In this document: positions 23,608 to 31,840 of the stretch, piece after piece | Layout of the letters: the number at the start of each line of letters is the position of its first letter | Position numbering within the stretch: position 1 is the first letter of the stretch | DNA from: Anaerocolumna sp. | GTDB lineage: Bacteria > Bacillota > Clostridia > Lachnospirales > Lachnospiraceae | Length of the DNA: 33,108 nucleotides | Reading direction: 5' to 3' | Assembly (NCBI GenBank): GCA_029239975.1 | Contig: JARBTX010000045.1 | Span: 1 to 33,108 of the forward strand | Position numbers and translations under genes: made by a program | Notes under the pieces: generated by a model | The model's database searches: none | What the model was told of the DNA's origin: nothing | The model's input: only the letters and a program-made list of their open reading frames with translations

Positions 23608-24531
23608 ATGATCAATAAACTTGTAAAGAAAATTGAGGAAAACAAAGCACCAATCGTAGTAGGACTTGACCCTATGTTATCTTATATTCCAGAGCATATT
23701 AAAGATGCAGCGTATAAAGAATATGGTGAAACCTTAGCTGGAGCAGCAGAAGCAATATGGCAATTTAACAAAGGTATTATTGATGCTACATACGATATAA
23801 TTCCTGCGGTGAAACCACAAATAGCAATGTATGAACAATTTGGGATTGAAGGATTAATAGCATTTAAAAAGACTGTAGATTATTGCAAAGAAAAAGATTT
23901 GGTTGTAATTGGTGATATAAAAAGAGGAGATATCGGATCTACCTCAGCAGCATATGCAACAGGACATTTAGGTAAAGTACAAGTTGGTAGTAAATCTCAT
24001 TATGGTTTTGACGAAGATTTTATTACTGTAAATCCATATCTTGGTTCTGACGGCGTACTTCCTTTTATTGATGTATGTAAAGAAGAAAATAAAGGTTTAT
24101 TTATCCTTGTTAAAACTTCAAATCCATCTAGTGGTGAATTCCAAGATAAATTAGTTGATGGTAGACCACTTTATGAATTAGTAGGAGAGAAGGTTGCAGA
24201 GTGGGGAGAGCTTCATATGGGTGAAAGCTATAGTTACATTGGAGCAGTAGTTGGTGCAACTTATCCAGAGATGGGTAAGATACTTAGAAAACTCATGCCT
24301 AAAACTTATATTTTAGTTCCTGGTTATGGTGCACAAGGTGGTAAGGCAGAAGATTTAGTTCATTATTTTAATAAAGATGGATTAGGAGCTATCGTAAATT
24401 CGTCTCGTGGTATCATTGCAGCGTATACACAAGATGCATATAAAAATTACGGTCCAACTGCATTTGCAGATGCTTCTAGACAAGCAGTAATTGATATGAG
24501 AGAAGATATCATGGGAGCCTTAAGTAAATAA
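23608..24531 (+). CDS. pyrF: Orotidine 5'-phosphate decarboxylase, type 2
   Basis: 307 residues from ATG 23608 behind GGAGG at 6 nt; a GTG at 23593 overlaps that site and is rejected. Motifs of the long (subfamily 2) OMP decarboxylases are present: VVGLDPMLSYIP, AVKPQIAMYEQFG, the catalytic DIKRGDIGSTSAAYA (Asp-Lys-x-x-Asp), NPYLGSDG, LVPGYGAQGG and IVNSSRGI. It makes UMP, the last step of de novo pyrimidine synthesis. It is in one probable operon with pyrC and the NUDIX-like gene. Confidence 0.95.
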   Translation: MINKLVKKIEENKAPIVVGLDPMLSYIPEHIKDAAYKEYGETLAGAAEAIWQFNKGIIDATYDIIPAVKPQIAMYEQFGIEGLIAFKKTVDYCKEKDLVVIGDIKRGDIGSTSAAYATGHLGKVQVGSKSHYGFDEDFITVNPYLGSDGVLPFIDVCKEENKGLFILVKTSNPSSGEFQDKLVDGRPLYELVGEKVAEWGELHMGESYSYIGAVVGATYPEMGKILRKLMPKTYILVPGYGAQGGKAEDLVHYFNKDGLGAIVNSSRGIIAAYTQDAYKNYGPTAFADASRQAVIDMREDIMGALSK

Positions 24532-24674
24532 ATATTTAAACCACCTTATAAAATCTATTATTATTAATACTTATCATTATAAAATTACTTTAATACAATG
24601 TAATGATTAATATAAATCAATCATTTTATTCATGTCTCAAAGAAGTATAAAGAATAATAAGGGAAGAAAAGAAT

Positions 24675-25217
24675 ATGAGAATGAAAAAGATTAAAGGATA
24701 CTTTTCCAGCTATGTAATTTTAATGATTGTTGTAATTATTGGTGTAATTATTGGTGTAAGCTACAATAAAAAAAATGATTCAGTTCGTAATGTTGAAAAG
24801 CAACAGCCAATAAATGAAATCGATAATACGAAGCAAGAAAGTGAACCAACAGCACAGGATAGTAGTATTGTTTATCGAATGGATTATGATTTATTAAGCA
24901 ATGAGAAAATAAAAGAGATAGTGGAAGATAAGAATGAAATACTAGAAAACGGTATATATGGTTTTAATAGTGATTCCGAAGATCGATATTATATCTTAAT
25001 TAATGGAGTTGACTATTGGTATTCAAATATTTCTTTTAGTATTGCGGATAAGATATTAACAATTACTTATGATACAAAATATGAGAATGGATTAAGATAT
25101 AAACAATTCTTTATGATAAATCCTAATAATAAAGAAGAATTTGATAAAGTTGAGTTAATTAACAATAATGAAAAGAAAGATAGTGAGAATAAAGAAACAT
25201 TTAAATTGCTCTTATGA
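24675..25217 (+). CDS. Membrane-anchored hypothetical protein
   Basis: 180 residues. A basic start (MRMKKIKGYFSSY) and one hydrophobic segment (about 13-30) form a signal anchor. An Asn/Gln/Glu-rich linker (about 33-65) is followed by an extracytoplasmic domain rich in Tyr and charged residues (YYILINGVDYWYSNISFSIADKILTITYDTKYENGLRYKQFFMI, about 108-150). I do not recognise the family; the domain looks like a small beta-rich surface domain. GGGAAG (24661-24666) precedes the ATG. It lies 143 bases after pyrF without a clear terminator or promoter between, but no functional link is evident. Confidence 0.65.
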   Translation: MRMKKIKGYFSSYVILMIVVIIGVIIGVSYNKKNDSVRNVEKQQPINEIDNTKQESEPTAQDSSIVYRMDYDLLSNEKIKEIVEDKNEILENGIYGFNSDSEDRYYILINGVDYWYSNISFSIADKILTITYDTKYENGLRYKQFFMINPNNKEEFDKVELINNNEKKDSENKETFKLLL

Positions 25218-25283
25218 CAAGTTAACTAAAATATACATAATAACTTAACTATAAAGTTAATAGGAAATTAACTATAAAAAGTA

Positions 25284-25354
25284 TAGGCGTGAATAAAGGA
25301 ATATTCCATCTTATGGATAGATTCATAAGTTAAAAGGATACTTTTTCACGCCTA
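25284..25354. terminator. Large inverted repeat between convergent genes
   Basis: TAGGCGTGAA (25284-25293) pairs with 25345-25354, and the pairing continues inward with AAAG/CTTT after one bulge. Inside are a GGAATATTCC palindrome (25298-25307) and a CTTATG/CATAAG hairpin (25310-25315 with 25324-25329). It lies between a plus-strand gene ending at 25217 and a minus-strand gene ending at 25403, where a bidirectional terminator is expected, but T-runs outside the stem are weak. Confidence 0.5.
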
Positions 25355-25402
25355 AATTATAAGTAATTTTTTATTTATCAATTTTATTACAAGTGTAATA
25401 TC

Positions 25403-25822
25403 TTAAGCTGTTTCCGTCATAACACCCCAACGGAAACCAAATTTGTCAATGAGTGAAAAGAGACAGGAACTATATGTTGTACTATGTACTGGATAAATGA
25501 TAGTGGAATCATCTTTTAATAATTCATATGCTTCCTTTACTTCATCTGGTGTCTCAAGAGTAACCGTTAAGAATAAAGAAGTACTATTTGTAAATTTATA
25601 ATCTAAATTATCAGATAACATTATTCTTTGATCACCAATATAAAGTTCTGAATGATAAATTTTATTTTTTTCTTCATCCGTTAGCGGTTGGTTTAAGTCT
25701 TCTTTCTTAGCATCGGCATATCTTAAAAGAATGGTTAGTTTTGCATGAAATGCCTTTTTATATAATTCTATAGCTTCTTCACATTTACCGTTAAAATTAA
25801 AAACTGGTGTTACGATGGACAT
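25403..25822 (-). CDS. VOC-superfamily (PhnB/glyoxalase-like) protein
   Basis: 139 residues. The opening TPVFNFNGKCEEAIELYKKAFHAK is the typical start of PhnB-like VOC proteins; HSELYIGDQRIMLSDN and the closing CLFSLIDKFGFRWGVMTE complete the paired beta-alpha-beta-beta-beta units. Members include glyoxalase-like enzymes and resistance proteins, but most PhnB-like copies have no assigned reaction, and metal ligands cannot be assigned with certainty here. GAAAGGAG precedes the ATG. The promoter at 26010-26038 gives a leader of about 180 nt that contains inverted-repeat element B. Confidence 0.85.
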   Translation of the reverse strand: MSIVTPVFNFNGKCEEAIELYKKAFHAKLTILLRYADAKKEDLNQPLTDEEKNKIYHSELYIGDQRIMLSDNLDYKFTNSTSLFLTVTLETPDEVKEAYELLKDDSTIIYPVHSTTYSSCLFSLIDKFGFRWGVMTETA

Positions 25823-25856
25823 ACGTTTCTCCTTTCAATCCTTAAGTTAAATTGTC

Positions 25857-25962
25857 AATTGTAACGATATGGTTTACCATATTTATCAAACAATTCATAT
25901 GAAATTTTTGGCTTCAGTTACCAAACAGGAAGATTTTGCAAAAATCATATAAATTGTATATA
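25857..25962. repeat. MITE-like inverted-repeat element, copy B (diverged)
   Basis: 25871-25920 matches 20991-21040 of copy A at 38 of 50 positions without gaps, including GTTTACC, ATTTATCA, ACAAT and GCTTCAGTT. The following bases to about 25939 also align with small gaps (CAGGAAGATTTTGC against ACGGGCAAGATTTAGC). The right arm is degraded. Like copy A, it begins about 35 bases 5' of a minus-strand start codon. Together with the promoter at 26010 it is the main content of the gap 25823-26123. Confidence 0.65.
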
Positions 25963-26009
25963 AATAAATGCAAATTTAATGTATACTTTTGCCTAGTTAA
26001 AGTAATTAA

Positions 26010-26038
26010 ATTATACCATAGAATCCAATTAATTACAA
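26010..26038 (-). promoter_or_regulatory. Promoter of the VOC gene
   Basis: On the minus strand TTGTAA (plus 26033-26038), 17-bp spacer ending in TGG, and TATAAT (plus 26010-26015): an extended -10 promoter. It places element B inside the transcribed leader. Confidence 0.6.
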
Positions 26039-26123
26039 AAATGAAATTAAGGGGAGTATGAATGAAAATACGAATACAACATGTAAGTAAATATATTGTT
26101 TTATCAGTCTTTATTTTAGTAGA

Positions 26124-27299
26124 TTATAATGTATCGATTGCAGTTTTTAATTGATTCATGGCTTTTTCTAAGGTTTCTCTGTGGCAAGCAATATTAATTC
26201 TTTGGAATCCTTTTCCTTCTGGGCCAAACATAGTTCCACGATCTAACCAAAGATTAGCTTTCTTTGCTATTAAATGTTCTAATTCATGCTCATTTAGATT
26301 CAGTTCTTCAAAATTAATCCAAATTAAATAAGTACCTTCTGGTTCTATAAGTTTTAATTTTGGTAGGTGAGTTTGAAGAAATTCTTTTACATATGTTAAA
26401 TTATCAAGTAAATAATTCTTTAAACCAGCTAACCATTCTTCCCCATATTGATAAGCAGCTTGGCAAGCTAATAAGCCCATGGTATTTAACTGACTATAAC
26501 CACTTTTAACGATTTCAGCCTCAAACGCTTTTTTAATATCTTTATTTTTTATTATTATATTGGATACCTGTAATCCAGCAAGATTAAAGGTTTTACTTGG
26601 AGCGGTACAAGTAATCGTATTTGCACCATATTCATCTTTTAGATTCGCAAATACTAGATGCTTATGTCCAGGATAAATAAAATCAGCATGAATCTCGTCA
26701 GATACAATTAAGACATTATGCGTAATACAAATATCACCAAGTGTAATTAATTCTTCTCTTGTCCAAACTCTACCTACAGGATTGTGTGGGTTACATAGGA
26801 TAAATAATTTAACGTTATTTTCTTCAATTTTATTTTCAAAATCTTCAAAATCCATATGGTAGCTACCATCTTTTAAAATAAGTGGACTGTTTATTAAAAT
26901 TCTCTCATTACTTACAATGGATTCTGAGAATGGATAATACACAGGTCTTTGAATCAGAACAGCATCACCTTTATTGGTTAGTGCTTTTATTGCCATACAA
27001 ATTGCAAATACGACTCCAGGTGTTTTTACTAACCACTCTGATTTAATATCCCATTCATAATGAGTTGAAAACCAATTTTGTAACACATCAAAATAATCAC
27101 TCTTAACTTCAGAATAACCAAAGATTCCATGTGTACTTGCTTTTGCAAGTACATCGGTTACTTCAGGAACAGTAGAAAAATCCATATCAGCTACCCAAAG
27201 TGGTAATATATCAGAAGCTCTGCCTCTTTCTACTGCAAAATCGTATTTTAGTGAATTGGTGTTTTTACGATCAACTACTTTATTAAAATCAATTGCCAT
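26124..27299 (-). CDS. MalY/PatB-type aminotransferase, probable cystathionine beta-lyase
   Basis: 391 residues from ATG 27299; the in-frame ATG at 27311 overlaps the ribosome site GGAGG (plus 27305-27309) and is rejected. It is a fold-type I PLP enzyme: LPLWVADMDFSTVPEV near the N-terminus is the MalY/PatB signature, NPHNPVGRVWTREEL and SDEIHADFIYPGHKH hold the PLP-binding Asn and Asp, and the Schiff-base Lys lies in CTAPSKTFNLAGLQ. The C-terminal Arg region is FQRINIACHR. These enzymes cleave cystathionine to homocysteine, pyruvate and ammonia. It follows the cystathionine gamma-synthase-like gene on the same strand, and both would be controlled by the methionine T-box. The 215-base spacer contains element C. 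Confidence 0.9.
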   Translation of the reverse strand: MAIDFNKVVDRKNTNSLKYDFAVERGRASDILPLWVADMDFSTVPEVTDVLAKASTHGIFGYSEVKSDYFDVLQNWFSTHYEWDIKSEWLVKTPGVVFAICMAIKALTNKGDAVLIQRPVYYPFSESIVSNERILINSPLILKDGSYHMDFEDFENKIEENNVKLFILCNPHNPVGRVWTREELITLGDICITHNVLIVSDEIHADFIYPGHKHLVFANLKDEYGANTITCTAPSKTFNLAGLQVSNIIIKNKDIKKAFEAEIVKSGYSQLNTMGLLACQAAYQYGEEWLAGLKNYLLDNLTYVKEFLQTHLPKLKLIEPEGTYLIWINFEELNLNEHELEHLIAKKANLWLDRGTMFGPEGKGFQRINIACHRETLEKAMNQLKTAIDTL

Positions 27300-27332
27300 A
27301 TATACCTCCATTTAATATCTAGATTTAAAGTG

Positions 27333-27501
27333 ATTGCGAAACATCAAAAATATAAATATTTATCACACAGATAATACAATTTTGTACTAAATTTGTAATT
27401 AAATTTGTAACTGAATTTTGTAACTCAATTTTGTTATAACTAAAGTTACAAAATTCGTATTAACCTTATGATAAATTTTATATATAGAATGGTTTCGCAT
27501 T
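27333..27501. repeat. MITE-like inverted-repeat element, copy C
   Basis: Outer ends ATTGCGAAAC (27333-27342) and GTTTCGCAT (27492-27500); inner ATTTATCA (27358-27365) and TGATAAAT (27469-27476). The left arm matches the reverse complement of the right arm of copy A (ATTGC-AAACATCAAA, then ATATTTATCA and AATAC). The right arm matches the reverse complement of the left arm of A (GCGAAAC, ATTTATCAT, AATACGAAT). The interior is different: short tandem AATTTTGTAACT-like units. It sits in the spacer of the two trans-sulfuration genes. Confidence 0.7.
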
Positions 27502-27514
27502 TACCTATAAAAAT

Positions 27515-28648
27515 TTAATTTAGTGCCCCAGATAAATCAGAGATTAAATCATCTACATTCTCAATGCCTACAGAAAGTCTTAACAAGCAATCATTAATTC
27601 CACGCTCTAAGCGTTCTTCTATAGGTACATCTGCATGTGTTTGTAACATAGGATAAGTGATTAAAGTTTCAACCCCACCCAAGCTTTCTGCAAAAAGAAT
27701 TAGTTGAATTCGTTCCAATACCTTAACAGCAGTTTCTTTTGTATCCACTTCGATTGATATCATTGAACCAAATCCTGTTGCTTGCGTTTTTGATAACTCA
27801 TAATCTTTATGAGTTGGTAAACCAATATAGAATACTTTTTTTACTTTTTCTTGTGTTGTTAACCAGGTAGCAATTTTTATTGCATTTTCTTGCTGGCGGT
27901 CCATACGTACAGCCAGGGTCTTAATGCCACGAATAAGTAACCAACTATCAAAAGGTGAGAGACAGGCACCAGTTGTTTTATAAAGGAATCTAAGTTTTTC
28001 AGATAAATCTTCTCTATTAGTCACTAGAAAACCAGCCAGCGTATCATTATGGCCACTTAAATATTTCGTACCACTATGAAGTACAATGTCAGCACCTAAA
28101 GTTAAAGGAAGTTGATAATAAGGAGTTAAAAATGTATTATCTACGATTACAATTAAGCCATGTTCTTTTGCTAGTTTTGATACAGCTGCAATATCAGTAA
28201 CTTGCATCATTGGATTCGTTGGAGTTTCAACATAAATTGCTTTGGTTTCTTTTCGGATTTTAGATTTAATATCCTTTAGATTACCTGTATCTAGATAATC
28301 AAACGTTAAGCCATTCTTAACACATATGTGCTGAAATAATCTTACGGTACCACCATATAAATCACCAGAGGCTATAATGTGATCACCATTTGTAAATAAT
28401 TCCATTAAGGTTGTGATAGCTGCCATTCCAGTTGAAAATGCAATTGCATCGATACCTTGTTCTAAATTTGCAACTAACTTTTCTAAATGTTCTCTTGTAG
28501 GATTTTGTAATCTTGAATAATCATAACCCGTACTTTGTCCAACTCCAGGATGAGCAAACGTTGCTGATTGATATATGGGTACGCTAATTGCACCTGTGTT
28601 ATGTGTTTTGTTTTCTGCTCCATGAATACATTTTGTAGTGATATCCAT
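27515..28648 (-). CDS. Cystathionine gamma-synthase/lyase-family PLP enzyme
   Basis: 377 residues, usual length for the Cys/Met metabolism PLP family. Motifs: YDYSRLQNPTREHLE, AFSTGMAAIT, the PLP-stacking Tyr in SGDLYGGT, VETPTNPMMQV, IVDNTFLTPYYQLPL (PLP Asp), the Schiff-base Lys in HSGTKYLSGHND, and ESLGGVETLITYP near the C-terminus. The methionine T-box upstream and the MalY-type beta-lyase downstream favour cystathionine gamma-synthase in methionine synthesis (MetI/MetB-like) over gamma-lyase, but sequence alone does not settle this. AGAAGGAGG precedes the ATG. Confidence 0.9.
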   Translation of the reverse strand: MDITTKCIHGAENKTHNTGAISVPIYQSATFAHPGVGQSTGYDYSRLQNPTREHLEKLVANLEQGIDAIAFSTGMAAITTLMELFTNGDHIIASGDLYGGTVRLFQHICVKNGLTFDYLDTGNLKDIKSKIRKETKAIYVETPTNPMMQVTDIAAVSKLAKEHGLIVIVDNTFLTPYYQLPLTLGADIVLHSGTKYLSGHNDTLAGFLVTNREDLSEKLRFLYKTTGACLSPFDSWLLIRGIKTLAVRMDRQQENAIKIATWLTTQEKVKKVFYIGLPTHKDYELSKTQATGFGSMISIEVDTKETAVKVLERIQLILFAESLGGVETLITYPMLQTHADVPIEERLERGINDCLLRLSVGIENVDDLISDLSGALN

Positions 28649-28787
28649 TTTATATAGCCTCCTTCTAATGTAGTTAATACTGTTTCGTTACCTCGTCTAA
28701 AGAATCAGGTGTTTAACATTTCTTTGTAAAGAATAGGTATTCACTATAATAATAGAGTTATGAATCCTATAATCGATAAATAATAAT

Positions 28788-29068
28788 AAAAAAAGCTCGC
28801 CTTCTTTAATAAGAAGACGAGCTGTATCACCCGTGTTACCACTTCAATTCATCATTATTTTTCAATAACAATCTCTCGGAGTACGTCAATCAAATGAGAA
28901 TTGATTATACTCGCTTGCTATAACAGGCATCCCTGTCGCAGCCTAAGTGTAAGATTACAGTTCGGTGCGCCACTCCTGAGCCATGTTCGACTATGATCTA
29001 TCTGCTTTCTCTCACCTTGAAAAGCTCTCTGTTAGATTTTTCTATAGTTTACTTTCTCATTCCTAGTG
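28788..29068 (-). promoter_or_regulatory. T-box riboswitch, methionine-specific
   Basis: Read on the minus strand. The Stem I base CACT/AGTG and TGAG/CTCA flanks an internal K-turn-like loop; an AGAGAGC element and GGTGAGAGAAAGC follow. The specifier AUG (plus 28982-28984) sits in GAAC-AUG-G, followed by a purine as usual. The T-box sequence GAAGTGGTAACACGGGTG (UGGU at plus 28838-28841) would pair with a tRNA ending ACCA. The terminator is a 13-bp stem (28794-28806 with 28811-28823, one U-G pair) followed by seven T. Uncharged tRNA-Met would stabilise the antiterminator and switch on the two downstream genes. Confidence 0.92.
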
Positions 29069-29089
29069 TTTTACTATGAAATTGATATG

Positions 29090-29118
29090 AGTATAGCAGA
29101 GAATAGAAAATGTGTCAA
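29090..29118 (-). promoter_or_regulatory. Promoter of the T-box-controlled operon
   Basis: On the minus strand TTGACA (plus 29113-29118), exactly 17 bp, then TATACT (plus 29090-29095). It is close to the consensus, as expected for a leader controlled by termination. With the T-box, it accounts for the long gap 28649-29217; about 140 unremarkable bases separate the T-box terminator from the start codon at 28648. Confidence 0.85.
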
Positions 29119-29131
29119 TACGTAATATTAC

Positions 29132-29169
29132 AAAAAATAGACCAAGCATAATATAGATATACTTGGTCT
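29132..29169 (-). terminator. Terminator of the cyclophilin/aminopeptidase P unit
   Basis: Read on the minus strand, AGACCAAG (plus 29162-29169) pairs with CTTGGTCT (plus 29139-29146) and is followed by ATTTTTT (plus 29132-29138). Another small hairpin (29174-29182 with 29187-29195) lies between it and the stop codon at 29218. Confidence 0.85.
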
Positions 29170-29217
29170 GTTAAATACTTATGATAATAAGTATTAGTAT
29201 TTTAGTTTAGATTATTC

Positions 29218-31008
29218 TTAGATAGCTCTAGTATAATTTTTTAACCATTCTTTTTCATCAGAAGTAAGATATGGAGATATTTTCTCAAAAACATCTGCAT
29301 GATAGTCATTTAATCTTTTGCGATCAACTGGAGTTAATAAGGATACATCAATTGCATCAAGATCAATCGGTGCAAAAGTGATATGTTCAAAATACATAAA
29401 TTGACCATATTCATTTTTTTCACCTTGGTGGCATACTAATTCATTTTCTGTACGAATACCATGGCTACCTTCAATATAGATTCCAGGTTCATCCGTAGTA
29501 ACCATACCTTCTTCAAGGACACAACCATCATCACGTTCTGGTACCTTTTTCCAGCGAAAACCATTTGGTGCTTCATGAACATTTAGTAGATAACCTACAC
29601 CATGACCAGTACCACATTTGTAATCAAGATTCATATCCCAGATTGGTCCTCTTGCAAGAATATCAAGATTTTGACCTATACAACCATGTAAAAACTTTGC
29701 AGAAGCTAAATTTAGCATACTGCGAAGCACTGCTGTAAAATGCATTTTAATTTCATCACTGACTTCACCAAGTGCCATTGTTCTTGTAATATCGGTTGTA
29801 CCTTCATAATATTGACCACCAGAATCTACTAATAAAAGACCTTCTGGTTGTAATACTGCATTGCTGTCATTACTCGCAGAGTAGTGCATCATGGCAGCAT
29901 TTGCTTTGTAGGCACAAATTGTATCAAAACTTAGTTCAATAAAGCCCTCTTGTTCTTTTCTGAGATTTTCTAAGTAATCACTTGCGCTAATTTCGGTAAT
30001 TTCTATTTTTCCAACATTCGTTTTAAGCCAATACATAAACTTAGTAAAAGCTACACCATCTTTGATATGAGATTTTCTTAAGTTTTCAATCTCAATTGGA
30101 TTCTTTTTGGCTTTAAATAGAACCGTAGGATTAGCTGTATCAATCACTTTAATATCTGAATCTAAATTCTGATAGATTGCATAATTTACTTTTTTTGAAT
30201 CCAATAAAACTTTTTCATCCTTAGAAATTGTCTTAACAAACTCATAAACTTCTTCGTAATCTTTTAAAGTAATCTGATCGTTACTAAATTGTTCATTTAT
30301 TTTAGAATCAAACTTTTCTTGGTCTACAAATAGATAAGCTCCTTCTAAGTTAATTATTGCATAAGATAATACTACAGGATTATATGCGATATCATTACCT
30401 CTTATATTAAAGAGCCATGCAATATCATCCAATGTAGTGATTATATGAACAGTAGCACCTTTTTTAACCATTTCTTGTCTGACATTTTGTAATTTTTCAG
30501 CAGTAGATTTGCCTGAATATTTAAGGTCTAAAAGAAATGCAGGTTCTTTTGATAAAACAGGTCGTTCAGTCCATATGGTATCAACGAGATCTTTGTCATA
30601 TATAATAGATATATTTTTACTCGCTAATTTTTCCTTTAAGTTTAGACCAAATTTGGCATTTACAATGCGTCCATCAAAACCTAAAATACTGTTCTCTGAC
30701 ATTTTATCTAATAAAAATTCTTCAATACTTGGAACTGATTCTTCTCCCATTTTATACAAGGTGATATCAGTATCTGCTAATTGTCTAGCAGCTTGAATGA
30801 AATATCTTCCGTCTGTCCAAAGACCAGCTTCAGTTAAGGTTACAACTAATGTACCTGCTGAGCCAGTAAAACCAGACATATATTTTCTTGATTTAAAATA
30901 TTCACCTACATATTCTGATTCATGAAAATCAGCAGTAGGTAGTATAAAGGCTTCTATTTTATGTTCCGCCATTAATGCTCTTAAATACTGGATTCTCTCC
31001 CTAATCAT
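29218..31008 (-). CDS. Xaa-Pro aminopeptidase (aminopeptidase P, M24B)
   Basis: 596 residues from ATG 31008, with AAAGGTG (plus 31018-31024) 9 nt upstream; a GTG at 31020 overlaps that site. Two N-terminal creatinase-like domains (starting RERIQYLRALMAEHKIEAF) precede a pita-bread M24 catalytic domain. The metal ligands are all visible: Asp in LLVDSGGQYYEGTTDITRT (two Asp), His in GTGHGVGYLLNVHE, Glu in TDEPGIYIEGSHGIRTENE (two Glu). The long three-domain form is that of eukaryote-like and many Firmicute enzymes. It removes N-terminal residues before Pro, in the cytoplasm. It is 27 bases downstream of the cyclophilin gene, so both act on Pro-containing peptides and are likely cotranscribed. 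Confidence 0.95.
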   Translation of the reverse strand: MIRERIQYLRALMAEHKIEAFILPTADFHESEYVGEYFKSRKYMSGFTGSAGTLVVTLTEAGLWTDGRYFIQAARQLADTDITLYKMGEESVPSIEEFLLDKMSENSILGFDGRIVNAKFGLNLKEKLASKNISIIYDKDLVDTIWTERPVLSKEPAFLLDLKYSGKSTAEKLQNVRQEMVKKGATVHIITTLDDIAWLFNIRGNDIAYNPVVLSYAIINLEGAYLFVDQEKFDSKINEQFSNDQITLKDYEEVYEFVKTISKDEKVLLDSKKVNYAIYQNLDSDIKVIDTANPTVLFKAKKNPIEIENLRKSHIKDGVAFTKFMYWLKTNVGKIEITEISASDYLENLRKEQEGFIELSFDTICAYKANAAMMHYSASNDSNAVLQPEGLLLVDSGGQYYEGTTDITRTMALGEVSDEIKMHFTAVLRSMLNLASAKFLHGCIGQNLDILARGPIWDMNLDYKCGTGHGVGYLLNVHEAPNGFRWKKVPERDDGCVLEEGMVTTDEPGIYIEGSHGIRTENELVCHQGEKNEYGQFMYFEHITFAPIDLDAIDVSLLTPVDRKRLNDYHADVFEKISPYLTSDEKEWLKNYTRAI

Positions 31009-31035
31009 GTGATTACACACCTTTCTGGTGATCTA

Positions 31036-31560
31036 TTACATTTTTTCTGGTTCGTCGTAAGTTTCACCAAATAACTCAACACTAACTTTTTTCATTACTT
31101 GTTTTTCTAATGGTCTATCAGAGTAATCTGTTCTTACATCTGCAATTGCATTCACTACATCCATACCTTCTGTTACTTTACCAAATGCTGCATAAGATCC
31201 GTCTAAATGTGGTGAATCTTTGTGCATGATAAAGAATTGTGAACCAGCAGAGTTTGGCATCTGTGATCTTGCCATGGAGATTACTCCAGCTGAGTGTTTC
31301 AAAGTATTATCAAAATTATTGTAGGAGAATTCTCCCTTAATGGAATAGCCAGGGCCACCCATACCAGTTCCTTCAGGGTCACCACCTTGAATCATAAAGC
31401 CTCGAATTACTCTATGAAAGATTAAACCATCATAAAAGTTTTTTTGAACGAGTGATATAAAGTTTTTAACAGTATTTGGGGCGATATCAGGATATAATTC
31501 TAACTTGATAATACCTCCATTTTCCATTTCTATTGTTACAACAGGATTATTAATTGCCAT
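31036..31560 (-). CDS. Cyclophilin-type peptidyl-prolyl cis-trans isomerase
   Basis: 174 residues from ATG 31560, preceded by AAAGGTGG (plus 31567-31574) at 6 nt; a longer reading from 31599 starts within the promoter. Active-site motifs are intact: NFISLVQKNFYDGLIFHRVIRGFMIQGGDPEGTGMGGPGY (catalytic Arg in FHRV, then QGGD), MARSQMPNSAGSQFFI and LDGSYAAFGKV. No signal peptide, so it is cytoplasmic and speeds Xaa-Pro isomerisation. It is the first gene of a pair with aminopeptidase P. Confidence 0.95.
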   Translation of the reverse strand: MAINNPVVTIEMENGGIIKLELYPDIAPNTVKNFISLVQKNFYDGLIFHRVIRGFMIQGGDPEGTGMGGPGYSIKGEFSYNNFDNTLKHSAGVISMARSQMPNSAGSQFFIMHKDSPHLDGSYAAFGKVTEGMDVVNAIADVRTDYSDRPLEKQVMKKVSVELFGETYDEPEKM

Positions 31561-31578
31561 ATTATTCCACCTTTCTAA

Positions 31579-31628
31579 ATTGTCTATTATGTTGGACAAT
31601 TATATCATATATTATATGTAGTGTCTAA
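31579..31628 (-). promoter_or_regulatory. Promoter and dyad of the cyclophilin gene
   Basis: On the minus strand TTAGAC (plus 31623-31628), 18-bp spacer, and TATAAT (plus 31599-31604) with a TGA extension. ATTGTC/GACAAT arms (31579-31584 with 31595-31600) form a dyad over the expected start site and may be an operator. Confidence 0.55.
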
Positions 31629-31840
31629 TAATTTTATCAATATATGGATATACATAAATATAAAGTAAAATCATAAAATTTTATCCTATGTTGTTAAATG
31701 TTCTTAGTTTTTGAATATATCTTATTGCAGAAATTAGAATTTTACGTGCCAATTATATTATTCATTTAATCGTTTATCAGAGTAAATTAGTGGAATAATG
31801 TAAAATAGAAAAATATAAATAAAGGTTTTGTGAGGTTGAT

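Noticed and set aside
26062..26154. 30-codon plus-strand frame behind AAGGGGAG (26049-26056)
   Set aside because: The ribosome site is good and the product hydrophobic, but it overlaps the end of the beta-lyase gene on the other strand, has no clear promoter and resembles nothing I know. Worth noting only if small-protein data exist.
28788..29068. tRNA or S-box (SAM) riboswitch upstream of the methionine genes
   Set aside because: The T-box sequence, antiterminator and specifier loop are clear; no cloverleaf with a CCA-type end and no S-box consensus was found.
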